Shown here in pieces: positions 1 to 8,488 of a DNA stretch of 33,150 nt. The notes below the pieces were generated by a model. That model did no database searches and was not told where the DNA came from. It was given only the letters and a program-made list of their open reading frames with translations. Position numbers and translations under genes: made by a program. Each line of letters opens with the position of its first letter. Position 1 is the first letter of the stretch. Origin of the DNA: JAMXLO01 sp046735215 (GTDB lineage Bacteria > Pseudomonadota > Alphaproteobacteria > Acetobacterales > Acetobacteraceae); NCBI GenBank assembly GCA_046735215.1, contig JBKPSV010000377.1, forward strand, positions 1 through 33,150, read 5' to 3'.

Positions 1-2282
1 ACCCACATGTTGCGCTCGGCGCAGAGCTGCAGATAGCGCTCGATGCGCGCCGATGAATGCTCTGGCCCCTGCCCCTCGTACCCATGCGGCAGCAGCAGTG
101 TCACGCCTGACATGCGCAGCCACTTGGTCTCGCCCGAGGCGATGAACTGGTCGATGATCACCTGCGCACCATTGGCGAAGTCACCGAACTGACCTTCCCA
201 CAGCACCAGCGTACGTGGATCGGCCAACGAGTAGCCATACTCAAAGCCCATGACGCCGGCTTCCGACAACAGCGAATTGTAAATCTCGATCTTCGCCTGC
301 TCAGGCGCGATGTTGTTGAGTGGAATGTATTCGTGCTGGTTCGTCTGATCGATCAACACGGCATGACGCTGGCTGAATGTGCCGCGCTGGCAGTCTTCGC
401 CCGACAGGCGAACGCGATTCCCTTCAAGCAGCAAAGAGCCGAACGCGAGCGCCTCGGCAGTCGCCCAGTCAATGCCATCGCCTGCCTCCAGCACGGCCTC
501 CTTGGCTTCAAGCTGGCGAGCAATCCGAGGATGCACATCGAACCCGGCCGGCACGCGCGACAGCGCCATACCGATCTGGCGCAGCGTCGGTTCCGCCACG
601 GCAGTGTTCGCTTCGTGCAGTTCGAAGTCGGGTTCAGGTGGATGAAATCCAGCCCAGTGGCCTTCCAACCAGTCAGCCTTGTTGGGCTTATAGCCTTGTG
701 CGGCCTGGTTGGCGGCATCCATCGTGGTCTGAAAATCGCCCCACATCTTCTGCGCGTCGGCCGCCGACAGCACGCCTTCCGCCGCCAGTCTCTCGGCATA
801 CAAGGTTCGGGTCGTCTTCCGGCTGTCGATGGCGCGATACATGATCGGCTGTGTAAACGCCGGCTCGTCGGTTTCGTTGTGCCCGTGGCGACGATAGCAG
901 ACGATGTCGAGCACGATATCGGCGGCAAAGCGCATACGGAATTCCGCGGCCATGCGCGCGCAGAAAATGACCGCCTCCGGATCGTCGCCGTTGACATGCA
1001 GGATCGGCGCCTGGATCGATTTCGCGACATCTGTGCAGTAGAGGCCCGAGTAAGCGTGCGCCGGCACCGTGGTAAACCCGATCTGGTTGTTTACCACCAG
1101 ATGGATCGTCCCGCCGGTGCGGTAACCGATCAGCTGGCTCATCGCCAGCGTCTCGTACACCAGACCCTGGCCGGCGAATGCCGCATCGCCATGCATCAGG
1201 ATCGCCATCACCGAACTGCGTCGCTGCGTGTCGCCGGCGCTGTCCTGCCGCGCGCGCACCTTACCCACCACCACCGGATCCACCGCCTCCAGATGCGAAG
1301 GGTTCGGCTGCAGGGAGAGATGCACCTTGTGACCGCCCACCTCGATATCGGTCGACGTGCCCAGGTGGTACTTCACGTCGCCAGAGCCCTGCACACTGTC
1401 GGGCTTGAAGCTCTCGCCGCCGAATTCGGAGAACACCGCGGTGAACGGCTTCTTCACGATATTGACCAGCGTGTTGAGCCGGCCGCGATGCGGCATGCCG
1501 ATGGCGACCTCCACCACACCCTGCGCGGCGACGGTCTCGATTATCGTGTGCAGTGCCGGGATGGTGATCTCGCCACCCTCGAGCCCGAAGCGCTTGGTGG
1601 TGACGTAGCGCTTCTGGCAGAACGCCTCGAAGCCTTCCGCCTCGGTCAGCTGCGTCAGGATCTTGCGCTTGGCCGAAGCGTCGAACGCGGTACGCCAGGG
1701 CGCGCCTTCAACCTTGCGCTGGATCCACGACTTCTGGTCCGGGTCCTGAATATGCATGAACTCGACGCCGATCGGGCCGCAATAGGTGTCGCGCAGGATG
1801 GCGACGATGTCGCGCAGCGTCGCTGTCTCGCGGCCGAGTACGTTGTCGATGAAGATCTGCCGATCGAGGTCGTTGTCGGTGAAACCATAGGATTGCGGAT
1901 CGAGCTCGGAGTGCGACGGCGGGATCTGCAGCCCCAGCGGATCGAGCCTCGCCTCCAGGTGTCCGCGCACGCGATATGACCGGATCAGCATCAGCGCGCG
2001 CAAGGACGCGATCGTGGCAGCGCGGACCTGCTCGCTCGACAGCGCGGTCGGCGCTCGCCGGACAGCCTCTGCATCGCCGTTCGTCGCGAACTGACGCGGC
2101 GCCCATGACGCGCCGGTCGCCTCTTCCAGCACCGACCGCGCGTCTTCGTTCAGCGCGCCAAACAGCTCGGCGAAGGTCGGGTCGACCGAGACCGGGTTGG
2201 TCGCCCAACGGGCGTATTGCTCCGCGAGGAATGCCGCATTCGCGCCGCTGAAGGCCGAAGCGAGAATATCTACGCCTGCCAT
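1..2282 (-). CDS. sucA: 2-oxoglutarate dehydrogenase E1 component (3' end outside the window)
   Basis: E1 subunit of the 2-oxoglutarate dehydrogenase complex, a thiamine-diphosphate enzyme that decarboxylates 2-oxoglutarate in the TCA cycle and passes the succinyl group to E2. The minus-strand frame is open from the ATG at 2282-2280 to the window edge, about 760 codons against a usual 930-990, so the C-terminus is missing. Family stretches are visible: an N-terminal segment with the ANAAFLAEQY type of E2-binding start, GMPHRGRLN, MHGDAAFAGQG, YRRHGHNETDEPAFTQP, the transketolase-like part with LWEGQFGDFANGAQ, and HGYEGQGPEHSSAR. It is divergent from the RND efflux genes. Its usual partners mdh, sucC and sucD lie about 18.5 kb away on the other strand. 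A 17-bp palindrome sits 16 bp upstream of the start codon. sucB and lpd, if they follow, are outside the window. Confidence 0.96.
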   Translation of the reverse strand, partial: MAGVDILASAFSGANAAFLAEQYARWATNPVSVDPTFAELFGALNEDARSVLEEATGASWAPRQFATNGDAEAVRRAPTALSSEQVRAATIASLRALMLIRSYRVRGHLEARLDPLGLQIPPSHSELDPQSYGFTDNDLDRQIFIDNVLGRETATLRDIVAILRDTYCGPIGVEFMHIQDPDQKSWIQRKVEGAPWRTAFDASAKRKILTQLTEAEGFEAFCQKRYVTTKRFGLEGGEITIPALHTIIETVAAQGVVEVAIGMPHRGRLNTLVNIVKKPFTAVFSEFGGESFKPDSVQGSGDVKYHLGTSTDIEVGGHKVHLSLQPNPSHLEAVDPVVVGKVRARQDSAGDTQRRSSVMAILMHGDAAFAGQGLVYETLAMSQLIGYRTGGTIHLVVNNQIGFTTVPAHAYSGLYCTDVAKSIQAPILHVNGDDPEAVIFCARMAAEFRMRFAADIVLDIVCYRRHGHNETDEPAFTQPIMYRAIDSRKTTRTLYAERLAAEGVLSAADAQKMWGDFQTTMDAANQAAQGYKPNKADWLEGHWAGFHPPEPDFELHEANTAVAEPTLRQIGMALSRVPAGFDVHPRIARQLEAKEAVLEAGDGIDWATAEALAFGSLLLEGNRVRLSGEDCQRGTFSQRHAVLIDQTNQHEYIPLNNIAPEQAKIEIYNSLLSEAGVMGFEYGYSLADPRTLVLWEGQFGDFANGAQVIIDQFIASGETKWLRMSGVTLLLPHGYEGQGPEHSSARIERYLQLCAERNMW

Positions 2283-2298
2283 CTGACTAAAATCCTTT

Positions 2299-2315
2299 GC
2301 TTTCGCCGCGAAAGC
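2299..2315. promoter_or_regulatory. 17-bp perfect palindrome upstream of sucA
   Basis: GCTTTCGC-C-GCGAAAGC, two perfect 8-base arms around one base, lies 16 bp upstream of the sucA start codon in the 261-bp gap between sucA and the RND adaptor gene. A one-base centre cannot form a good RNA hairpin loop, so a dimeric repressor or activator site is more likely than a terminator. The binding protein is unknown. Confidence 0.5.
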
Positions 2316-2543
2316 CATCGTCTACATGGACGCGCGAGGCACGCCGCGAAGCCTTGCTCCAACGCGCGCAGGGATGCTTCTAGCGCATGCCCCGGATGGG
2401 GCAAATGCTCACGTCTCGCTAATTCGTGAACCGTCGGTGATTACCTGGAGCTTAACAGCCTGTGCCAACCCCGCCAGATGGTGGGTTCCCGGACCTAAAC
2501 CGTGCGCCATATGCCCGGTCTGCGCCGCGATGGGGGAGAGATC

Positions 2544-3701
2544 ATGCAAATTCGCACCGGCATGCTGGCTGCGCTTGGGGCCACCATTTGTCTGTGGACC
2601 GCCGACGCGCTGGCGCAGGCCGGTCCCCCCCAGGTCACGGTCGCCAAGCCGCTCGCCAGCCGCGTCGCACAATGGGACGAATTCATCGGCCGGTTCGAAG
2701 CGACGGAACGCGTCGAGGTGCGCCCGCGCGTGTCCGGCTATATCGACCAGGTGCATTTTCGCGACGGCAGCATCGTCAAACAGGGCGACCTGTTGTTCAC
2801 CATCGACCGGCGCCCTTTCAGCCTGGCGGTCGATTCAGCGCAGTCCGACGTGGTGCGGGCCAAGGCGCAGGTCGTTCTGGATGAGGCGGACTACGAGCGC
2901 GCCGCTCAGCTGGTGAAGACCGCGGCCACTCCTGTTCGCGAACTCGATCAGCGCAAGGCCAACCTCGACATCGCCCGGGCGCGAGAGATGGCTGCAGAGG
3001 CTGCACTGCACACGGCGGAGCTCAATCTCGAATGGTCCGAGGTCCGCGCGCCGATCGGCGGCCGAGTTTCGGACCGGCGAGTCGATCCCGGTAACCTGGT
3101 CGCCGGCGGCCAGAACGGCGCAACCCTGCTGACGACCATCGTCAGCCTGGACCCGATCTATTTCGTGTTCGACGGTTCGGAAGCCGACTACATCCGCTAC
3201 GCACGGCTGAGCGTCGGCGGCCAGCGCGGCTCGTCGCGTGACACGCCCAACCCGGTGCGCGTGCAGCTCGCCGATGAGACCGACTGGCCGCACCAGGGCG
3301 TCATGGACTTCGTCGACAACGAAATCAGCGCGCACTCCGGCACCATTCGCGGCCGGGCGATCTTCGAGAACAAGGATCAATTCCTGACGCCGGGGACGTT
3401 CGGTCGGTTGCGGCTGTACGGCGGCCCGCTCGATGCGCTGTTGATCCCTGATGCGGCCGTGGTGTCCGATCAGGCCCACAAGGTTGTGCTGACGGTCGGC
3501 GAGGACAACAAGGTGGTGGGCCGGCCGGTCACCTTGGGTGGTATGGCGCGGGGATTGCGCGTCGTCGCCTCCGGTCTCTCTCCCACCGATCGCGTGGTGG
3601 TCGGTGGTCTGGCCAACCCCTTCGTGCGTCCTGGCGCGACGGTCGAGGCACGCGAAGGTGCGGTCCATCCATCCGGCAGTCAGTTCGCCGCCGACCAGTA
3701 G
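2544..3701 (+). CDS. RND efflux periplasmic adaptor (membrane fusion) protein
   Basis: Adaptor subunit of an RND-type multidrug efflux system; it links the inner-membrane pump to an outer-membrane channel across the periplasm. The ATG at 2544 follows a good ribosome site (GGGGGAGAG at 2532-2540) and gives 385 aa starting with a signal peptide that ends at ALA-QA; an in-frame start at 2502 would put 14 charged residues in front of the signal peptide. The order is lipoyl/barrel-sandwich half (RVSGYIDQVHFRDGSIVKQGD), alpha-helical hairpin rich in Ala, Arg and Glu, second lipoyl half (VRAPIGGRVSDRRVDPGNLV), then beta-barrel and membrane-proximal domains. It resembles MexE/AcrA-type adaptors, but has no lipobox cysteine. 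The pump gene starts 9 bp downstream. No outer-membrane factor gene is present here, so a TolC-like channel would have to come from elsewhere. Confidence 0.93.
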   Translation: MQIRTGMLAALGATICLWTADALAQAGPPQVTVAKPLASRVAQWDEFIGRFEATERVEVRPRVSGYIDQVHFRDGSIVKQGDLLFTIDRRPFSLAVDSAQSDVVRAKAQVVLDEADYERAAQLVKTAATPVRELDQRKANLDIARAREMAAEAALHTAELNLEWSEVRAPIGGRVSDRRVDPGNLVAGGQNGATLLTTIVSLDPIYFVFDGSEADYIRYARLSVGGQRGSSRDTPNPVRVQLADETDWPHQGVMDFVDNEISAHSGTIRGRAIFENKDQFLTPGTFGRLRLYGGPLDALLIPDAAVVSDQAHKVVLTVGEDNKVVGRPVTLGGMARGLRVVASGLSPTDRVVVGGLANPFVRPGATVEAREGAVHPSGSQFAADQ

Positions 3702-3710
3702 CTCCCGGAA

Positions 3711-6700
3711 ATGCGCTTTTCGCACTTCTTCATCGACAGGCCGATCTTCGCCGCCGTCCTGTCCATCCTGCTGACCATCGCCGGCGCGCTGGTGGAACGA
3801 GCTCTGCCGATTTCCGAATACCCGGAGATCGCGCCGCCCACGGTCAGCATACGTGCAACCTATCCTGGGGCCTCGGCCGAAGTACTGGCAGAGACCGTCG
3901 CCACGCCGATCGAGCAGGAGGTGAACGGCGTCGACAACATGCTCTACATCACCTCGCAAGCGGTCGGCGATGGGACCTTGAACATCAACGTGGTGTTCAG
4001 GCCCGGCACCGATGTTGATACCGCGCAGGTGCTGGTGCAGAATCGCGTGTCGGTCGCCGAGCCGCGCCTGCCCGAAGACGTGCGGCGCCTGGGCGTCACC
4101 GTGCGCAAGGCATCGCCCGACCTGATGATGGTCGTGCACATGGTCTCTCCGGATGGCTCGCGCGATCAGCAGTATATCTCCAATTACGCGACGCTCTACA
4201 TCAAGGACGCGCTGGCACGGGTTGATGGCGTCGGCGACGTGAATGTCTTCGGTGCACGCGACTACTCGATGCGGGTCTGGCTCGATCCCGGCAAGATGGC
4301 GGCGCGTGGGTTGACCGCAGAGGACGTGGTTGCCGCATTGCGCGCAGCCAACCTTCAAGTGGCGGCAGGCGCGATCAACCAGCCGCCGGCAATGTCGCCG
4401 GGAGCCTTTCAACTGGCGGTGCAGACGCTGGGACGTCTGACCGATGCCGAGCAATTCGGCGACATCGTGGTGCGCGCCGATCCCGACCGCACCGGATTCG
4501 TCCGTATCCGCGACATCGCCCGCGTCGAGCTTGGATCGAAGGACTACACGATCAACGCCTACCTGAGTAACGCGGTGGCGACCGCGATCGTGATCTATCA
4601 GCGCCCTGGGTCGAATGCACTGGCGACCGCGGCGGCGATCAAAGCGGCGATGGCGCAGGCCAAGCAGGATTTCCCCACCGGGCTCGACTATACAATCGTC
4701 TATAATCCGACCGAATTCATCCAGCAGTCGATCAACGAGGTCGAGCGAACGCTGTTCGAGGCGATCGGACTCGTCGTGCTCGTGGTGATCCTGTTTCTGC
4801 AGACTTGGCGTGCCGCGATCATCCCGATCGTCGCAATACCGGTTTCGCTGATCGGCTGCTTCCTGGTCATGGGCATCGTCGGTATCTCGTTCAACACCTT
4901 GTCGCTGTTCGGCCTGGTGCTGGCGATCGGCATCGTGGTGGACGACGCGATTGTCGTGGTGGAGAACGTCGAGCGCTATCTGCGCCAGGGCATGTCGCCA
5001 CGCGAGGCCGCCCACAAGACGATGGACGAGGTCGGCAGCGCACTGATTGCGATTGCGCTGGTGCTGTGCGCGGTCTTCATCCCGACGGCTTTCATCAGCG
5101 GGCTGCAGGGATCGTTCTACCGACAATTCGCCATCACCATCGCCGCCGCCACGGTCATCTCGGCCTTTGTCTCGTTGACGCTGTCGCCGGCGCTGGCGGC
5201 GCTGCTGCTGAAGCCGCATTCGCATGCGCCGCAGCAGACGTTAGCGTATCGGCTGGGCGCGCCGGTGCGACGATTCTTCGCCGGGTTCAATTGGGCTTTC
5301 GAGCGGCTGTCCTCCGGCTATGGCTGGCTGGTAGGCCGGCTGGTCCGCATCGGCGTCATCATGTTGGTCGCTTATGCCGGGCTGATCTATCTCGCGTATC
5401 ACCGCCTGGAGGTCACGCCGACCGGGCTGATCCCGCAACTCGATCGCGGCTATCTGATCGCCGCCTTCCAGTTGCCTTCAGGCGGGTCGCTGTCGCGCAC
5501 CGATGCGGTGATCCGCAATGCATCCGAGATCATCCTGTCGCGGCCAGGTGTGCAGAACTCGGTGGCGTTCGTCGGCTTCGATGGTGCCACCTTCACCAAC
5601 GCGCCGAACGCCGGCGTGATCTTCGTGCCGCTGAAGCCGTTCGAGGAGCGCGTGCCACTTGGCCTGACCGCCCCACGCATTCTCGCCGATCTGCGCCAGC
5701 AACTTGGGCACCTCGACGATGCATTCGTGTTCGTGTTGGAGCCGCCGTCAGTGCCAGGTATCGGCACCGGCGGTGGACTGAAGCTGTACGTGCAGGATCG
5801 TGCCGGTCGAGGGCTGCCGGCGCTGGAACAGGCTACCTGGGGCCTCGCCGGAGCGGCCGCGCAGAACCGTGGTTTCACCCAGACATTCACCCTGTTCAAC
5901 ACGCGCACGCCGCAGGTGTACGCCGACATCGATCGCACCAAGGCCGAATTGCTGCAGGTGCCGATCGAGCGCGTGTTCTCCACGCTGTCGGTGTATATGG
6001 GTTCGTCCTATATCAACGACTTCAACCTGCTCGGGCGTACCTATCAGGTCTCTGCCCAGGCGGACAATCCGTTCCGGCTCAGCGTGCGCGACGTCGAGAA
6101 CCTGAAGACGCGCAACAACTACGGCGACATGGTGCCGATCGGCTCGGTTGCCACATTCCGCGATACCACCGGCCCCTTCCGCGTGCCGCGCTACAATCTC
6201 TACCCGGCAGCCGAGGTGCAACTGAACCTGGCGCACGGGTTTTCCACCGGCCAGGCGATCGCTGCGGTCGAGCAGATCGCAAAGGAACGCCTGCCGCGGG
6301 GGTTCGGGTTCGAATGGACTGAAATTGCCCTGCAGGAGAAATTGGCGGGCAACACGGCGATTATTGCGTTCGGCCTTGCCGTGATCTTCGTGTTCCTGTT
6401 GCTGGCGGCGCTGTACGAAAGCTGGCTACTGCCGCTGGCGGTGGTTCTGATCGTGCCGATGTGCATTCTCGCGGCAATGATTGGTGTTAATGCGCGCGGG
6501 CTGGATCGCAACATCCTGGTCGAGGTCGGCCTCGTGGTCCTGGTGGGGCTGGCGGCGAAGAACGCGATCCTGATCGTCGAATTTGCCCGTCAGGCCGAAG
6601 CGAACGGCATGACCCGGTTCGAGGCAGCGGTGGCGGCAGCGCGGACGCGGCTGCGGCCGATCCTTATGACGTCGCTGGCTTTCATCCTGGGGGTGGTTCC

Positions 6701-6905
6701 GCTGGCGATTGCTGTCGGCGCAGGTGCCGAGATGCGCCAGTCGCTGGGCACGGCGGTGTTTGCGGGGATGCTGGGTGTCACCGGCTTCGGCTTGGTCTTC
6801 ACGCCGGTGTTCTATGTGCTGGCCCGGCGGCTCGCCGCGGCGTGGGAGCACAGAAGCAACTCGGCCGCGGCGACGACCGCGGCCGAGGTAGCACGTCAGC
6901 CCTGA
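3711..6905 (+). CDS. RND efflux inner-membrane pump (HAE1 family)
   Basis: Proton-driven inner-membrane transporter of the hydrophobe/amphiphile efflux-1 RND family, 1064 aa, a full-length size. It starts with the typical MRFSHFFIDRPIFAAVLSI first helix. The two large periplasmic loops follow TM1 and TM7. The proton-relay residues are intact: the Asp pair at residues 411-412 in the TM4 sequence IGIVVDDAIVVVENVER, and Lys950 in TM10 (GLAAKNAILIVEFARQ). Sequence style (YPGASAEVLAETVATPIEQEVNGV) is close to MexF/BepE-type pumps; the substrate cannot be read from the sequence. It is translated just behind the adaptor gene. Its stop overlaps the end of the convergent DUF2852 gene by 10 bp. Confidence 0.95.
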   Translation: MRFSHFFIDRPIFAAVLSILLTIAGALVERALPISEYPEIAPPTVSIRATYPGASAEVLAETVATPIEQEVNGVDNMLYITSQAVGDGTLNINVVFRPGTDVDTAQVLVQNRVSVAEPRLPEDVRRLGVTVRKASPDLMMVVHMVSPDGSRDQQYISNYATLYIKDALARVDGVGDVNVFGARDYSMRVWLDPGKMAARGLTAEDVVAALRAANLQVAAGAINQPPAMSPGAFQLAVQTLGRLTDAEQFGDIVVRADPDRTGFVRIRDIARVELGSKDYTINAYLSNAVATAIVIYQRPGSNALATAAAIKAAMAQAKQDFPTGLDYTIVYNPTEFIQQSINEVERTLFEAIGLVVLVVILFLQTWRAAIIPIVAIPVSLIGCFLVMGIVGISFNTLSLFGLVLAIGIVVDDAIVVVENVERYLRQGMSPREAAHKTMDEVGSALIAIALVLCAVFIPTAFISGLQGSFYRQFAITIAAATVISAFVSLTLSPALAALLLKPHSHAPQQTLAYRLGAPVRRFFAGFNWAFERLSSGYGWLVGRLVRIGVIMLVAYAGLIYLAYHRLEVTPTGLIPQLDRGYLIAAFQLPSGGSLSRTDAVIRNASEIILSRPGVQNSVAFVGFDGATFTNAPNAGVIFVPLKPFEERVPLGLTAPRILADLRQQLGHLDDAFVFVLEPPSVPGIGTGGGLKLYVQDRAGRGLPALEQATWGLAGAAAQNRGFTQTFTLFNTRTPQVYADIDRTKAELLQVPIERVFSTLSVYMGSSYINDFNLLGRTYQVSAQADNPFRLSVRDVENLKTRNNYGDMVPIGSVATFRDTTGPFRVPRYNLYPAAEVQLNLAHGFSTGQAIAAVEQIAKERLPRGFGFEWTEIALQEKLAGNTAIIAFGLAVIFVFLLLAALYESWLLPLAVVLIVPMCILAAMIGVNARGLDRNILVEVGLVVLVGLAAKNAILIVEFARQAEANGMTRFEAAVAAARTRLRPILMTSLAFILGVVPLAIAVGAGAEMRQSLGTAVFAGMLGVTGFGLVFTPVFYVLARRLAAAWEHRSNSAAATTAAEVARQP

Positions 6906-7462
6906 GGCTGAGCAGACGGTGGCTCACTGGGAGCCGGCGGCCGGTTGCGTCTCTCGTCCATGAACTGGTCGAACTCGGCCTTGTCCTTGGCGAAGCGCAG
7001 GCGTTCCAGGAACGATGAAAACTCCTTCTGCTCCTCCTCCAGCCGGCGAAGCGTCTCGGCACGATATTCATCGAACGCCCTGTTGCCGCTGGACGGCCCT
7101 GTGGCCTGACGCTGGGGTCCGCCACACCAGAAGCTCTTCCAGCCCGCCCAAGGCGGCGAACCAGCCTGCTGGTTCCAACCGCCCTGCGGATACCAGCCGC
7201 TCTGCTGCTGCCAGCCGCCCGAGCGGCCGCATCCCCAATAGCCCATGCGCTTGCTCCATATACCGAAGAACAGAAGGGCGAGGCCGATCGGCCACCAGAA
7301 GATGAAACCGAGGATCATGACGGCGATCCACAACGGCTTCATCGTGTACCAGTTGCGCCAATGGTCCCACCCGGGCTGGTTCCAGCCCGCTCCAGGCCCC
7401 CACGGCGACGCCGTCGTCCCTGCCGGATTGCTGTAGGTACCGTTATTCGCCGAGCCTGACAT
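6896..7462 (-). CDS. DUF2852 family membrane protein
   Basis: 188-aa protein of the alphaproteobacterial DUF2852 family, function unknown. The N-terminal 40 residues are rich in Gly, Asn, Trp and Pro. One or two hydrophobic segments follow at about residues 43-68 (KPLWIAVMILGFIFWWPIGL), then a Trp/Gly/Gln-rich stretch. The conserved C-terminal block is charged and helical, with FDEYRAETLRRLEEEQKEF and RLRFAKDKAEFDQFMDER. That end is probably cytoplasmic and may form a coiled coil. A 27-bp near-perfect palindrome lies 11 bp upstream of the start, and the TetR gene behind it is transcribed in the same direction, so regulation by that TetR protein is a reasonable inference. The last 10 bp overlap the end of the pump gene on the other strand. 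Confidence 0.88.
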   Translation of the reverse strand: MSGSANNGTYSNPAGTTASPWGPGAGWNQPGWDHWRNWYTMKPLWIAVMILGFIFWWPIGLALLFFGIWSKRMGYWGCGRSGGWQQQSGWYPQGGWNQQAGSPPWAGWKSFWCGGPQRQATGPSSGNRAFDEYRAETLRRLEEEQKEFSSFLERLRFAKDKAEFDQFMDERRNRPPAPSEPPSAQPQG

Positions 7463-7473
7463 TTTGCGGGCCT

Positions 7474-7500
7474 CATGTGAATGTAAGATACATTTACATG
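7474..7500. promoter_or_regulatory. 27-bp inverted repeat upstream of DUF2852 gene, candidate TetR operator
   Basis: Two 12-base arms (CATGTGAATGTA and TACATTTACATG) surround AGA; 11 of 12 arm positions pair. The site begins 11 bp upstream of the DUF2852 start codon, between that gene and the TetR gene. Its outer 8-mers, CATGTGAA and TTTACATG, recur at 8185-8205 over the TetR start codon. Confidence 0.6.
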
Positions 7501-7536
7501 ATGGGAATGCGACGCTCCATGGTCAAGTGGAATCGG

Positions 7537-8187
7537 TCAGGATGATTGGGGGCCGCCCGCCAGCCCAAGGCTCTGCAGATAGATCAGCACTCCGGCCTCG
7601 AGCAGATCCTCCGGTGACATCGGCAGCTTGCGACGCGAGGGGTCTGCACGTACGAACAGCGAGGCGATCCCGTGTGACAGCGCCCAGACGTGCAACGCCA
7701 CCATAAGTGACGGCGGGCGCTGACCGAGTGGCAAGCGAGACGTCAGCCGCTCGGCCGCCTCGCGCAGCACGGCGAAGGCCCGATCACCCGCGGTGAGCAG
7801 ACCTGGATGATTGTCGAAGGCCATCCGGGTTTCGAACATCGCCGCGTAGTAAGCCGGTTCCTCCCGCGCGAATGCCAGATAGGCGCGGCCAAGCGCCTCG
7901 AACGCTCGGATCGGATCGGGTTGACCGTCGTTCCATGCCGCCGACAGCAAGGCGGCGAATCGGTCGAAGCCGCGCAGGGCGACTTCTGCCAGCAGCGCCT
8001 CGGCGTCGCGAAAGTGACGATACGGTGCGCCCGGACTGACGCCGGCGAGTCGTGCGGCCTCGGCAATGGTGAAGCCGGCGGGGCCCTTCTCGCCGATCAG
8101 CGCCAGCGCCGCCTCGACCAGCGCCTCGCGCAGGTTGCCGTGATGATAGCCGCGGCGTTCGAAGCCGCCCTGCCCGGACCAACTCAT
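7537..8187 (-). CDS. TetR/AcrR family transcriptional regulator (WHG-type C-terminal domain)
   Basis: 216-aa one-component repressor. The N-terminal DNA-binding domain has the helix-turn-helix at about residues 39-60 (FTIAEAARLAGVSPGAPYRHF). The ligand-binding half carries VWALSHGIASLF near residues 166-178, the Trp-His-Gly signature of the TetR_C_33/WHG group. The start at 8187 (MSWSGQGG) is chosen because the HTH is then about 38 residues from the N-terminus as usual; an in-frame start at 8448 would add 87 residues unlike the family. An inverted repeat overlaps this start and a related, stronger one lies in front of the downstream DUF2852 gene, which suggests autoregulation and control of that gene. 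It could also act on the RND pump, but no such repeat was seen upstream of the pump operon. Confidence 0.9.
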   Translation of the reverse strand: MSWSGQGGFERRGYHHGNLREALVEAALALIGEKGPAGFTIAEAARLAGVSPGAPYRHFRDAEALLAEVALRGFDRFAALLSAAWNDGQPDPIRAFEALGRAYLAFAREEPAYYAAMFETRMAFDNHPGLLTAGDRAFAVLREAAERLTSRLPLGQRPPSLMVALHVWALSHGIASLFVRADPSRRKLPMSPEDLLEAGVLIYLQSLGLAGGPQSS

Positions 8188-8205
8188 GTGAAGGAGTTTT
8201 ACATG
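8185..8205. promoter_or_regulatory. Inverted repeat over the TetR start, candidate autoregulatory operator
   Basis: CATGTGAA and TTTACATG, the same outer half-sites as at 7474-7500, are here separated by 5 instead of 11 bp. The left arm includes the TetR start codon (complement of CAT at 8185-8187). The 6-bp difference in spacing means a single protein could not contact both sites in the same geometry, so this one is weaker evidence. Confidence 0.4.
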
Positions 8206-8293
8206 CGCGCAGACGTCGGTGTGAATCGCTTCATACCGCATTCGCCACATAGGGCCTATGCGCGCTCCCAAGAAAACCAATGGAGCGAGCCCG

Positions 8294-8488
8294 ATGATCC
8301 ACGTCGACCCAGGTTGGTACCAAGCGTGCTGGTTCACGGAACAGCCGCGCCCACGCCGCAGAACCGCGGCTGTTGCGGCAGCACGGTTCGCCGTTGTGGC
8401 GGCGGTTCTGTGCGGCAGCGCTGCACTCGTAGAGCACTTCCACTTCAAGGATATGTGGCAGGGCTACCAGCAATGGGAACGGGAATGA
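8294..8488 (+). CDS. Small predicted membrane protein, unknown function
   Basis: 64-aa protein from the ATG at 8294, which has GGAG eight bases upstream; an in-frame ATG at 8258 would add 12 residues with no clear ribosome site. It has a short N-terminal part with three Trp/Tyr residues (DPGWYQACWF), a basic Pro/Arg stretch, one hydrophobic segment (ARFAVVAAVLCGSAALVEHF) and a short aromatic tail (MWQGYQQWERE). The basic residues before the helix predict an inner-membrane protein with the N-terminus inside. It is divergent from the TetR gene. No family was recognised; a hairpin follows at 8520-8544. It may be a chance ORF. Confidence 0.5.
   Translation: MIHVDPGWYQACWFTEQPRPRRRTAAVAAARFAVVAAVLCGSAALVEHFHFKDMWQGYQQWERE

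Noticed and set aside
333..1979. 548-codon plus-strand ORF
   Set aside because: It is antisense to the recognisable sucA frame; the translation is Arg/His-rich with no domain. It results from high GC content.
2835..5225. 796-codon minus-strand ORF opposite the RND genes
   Set aside because: Asp/Arg/His-rich low-complexity translation, antisense to two well-supported genes, with no domain or ribosome site.
4805..6322. 505-codon ORF in another frame inside the RND pump gene
   Set aside because: It overlaps a full-length conserved gene and has Arg-rich composition typical of an out-of-frame reading.
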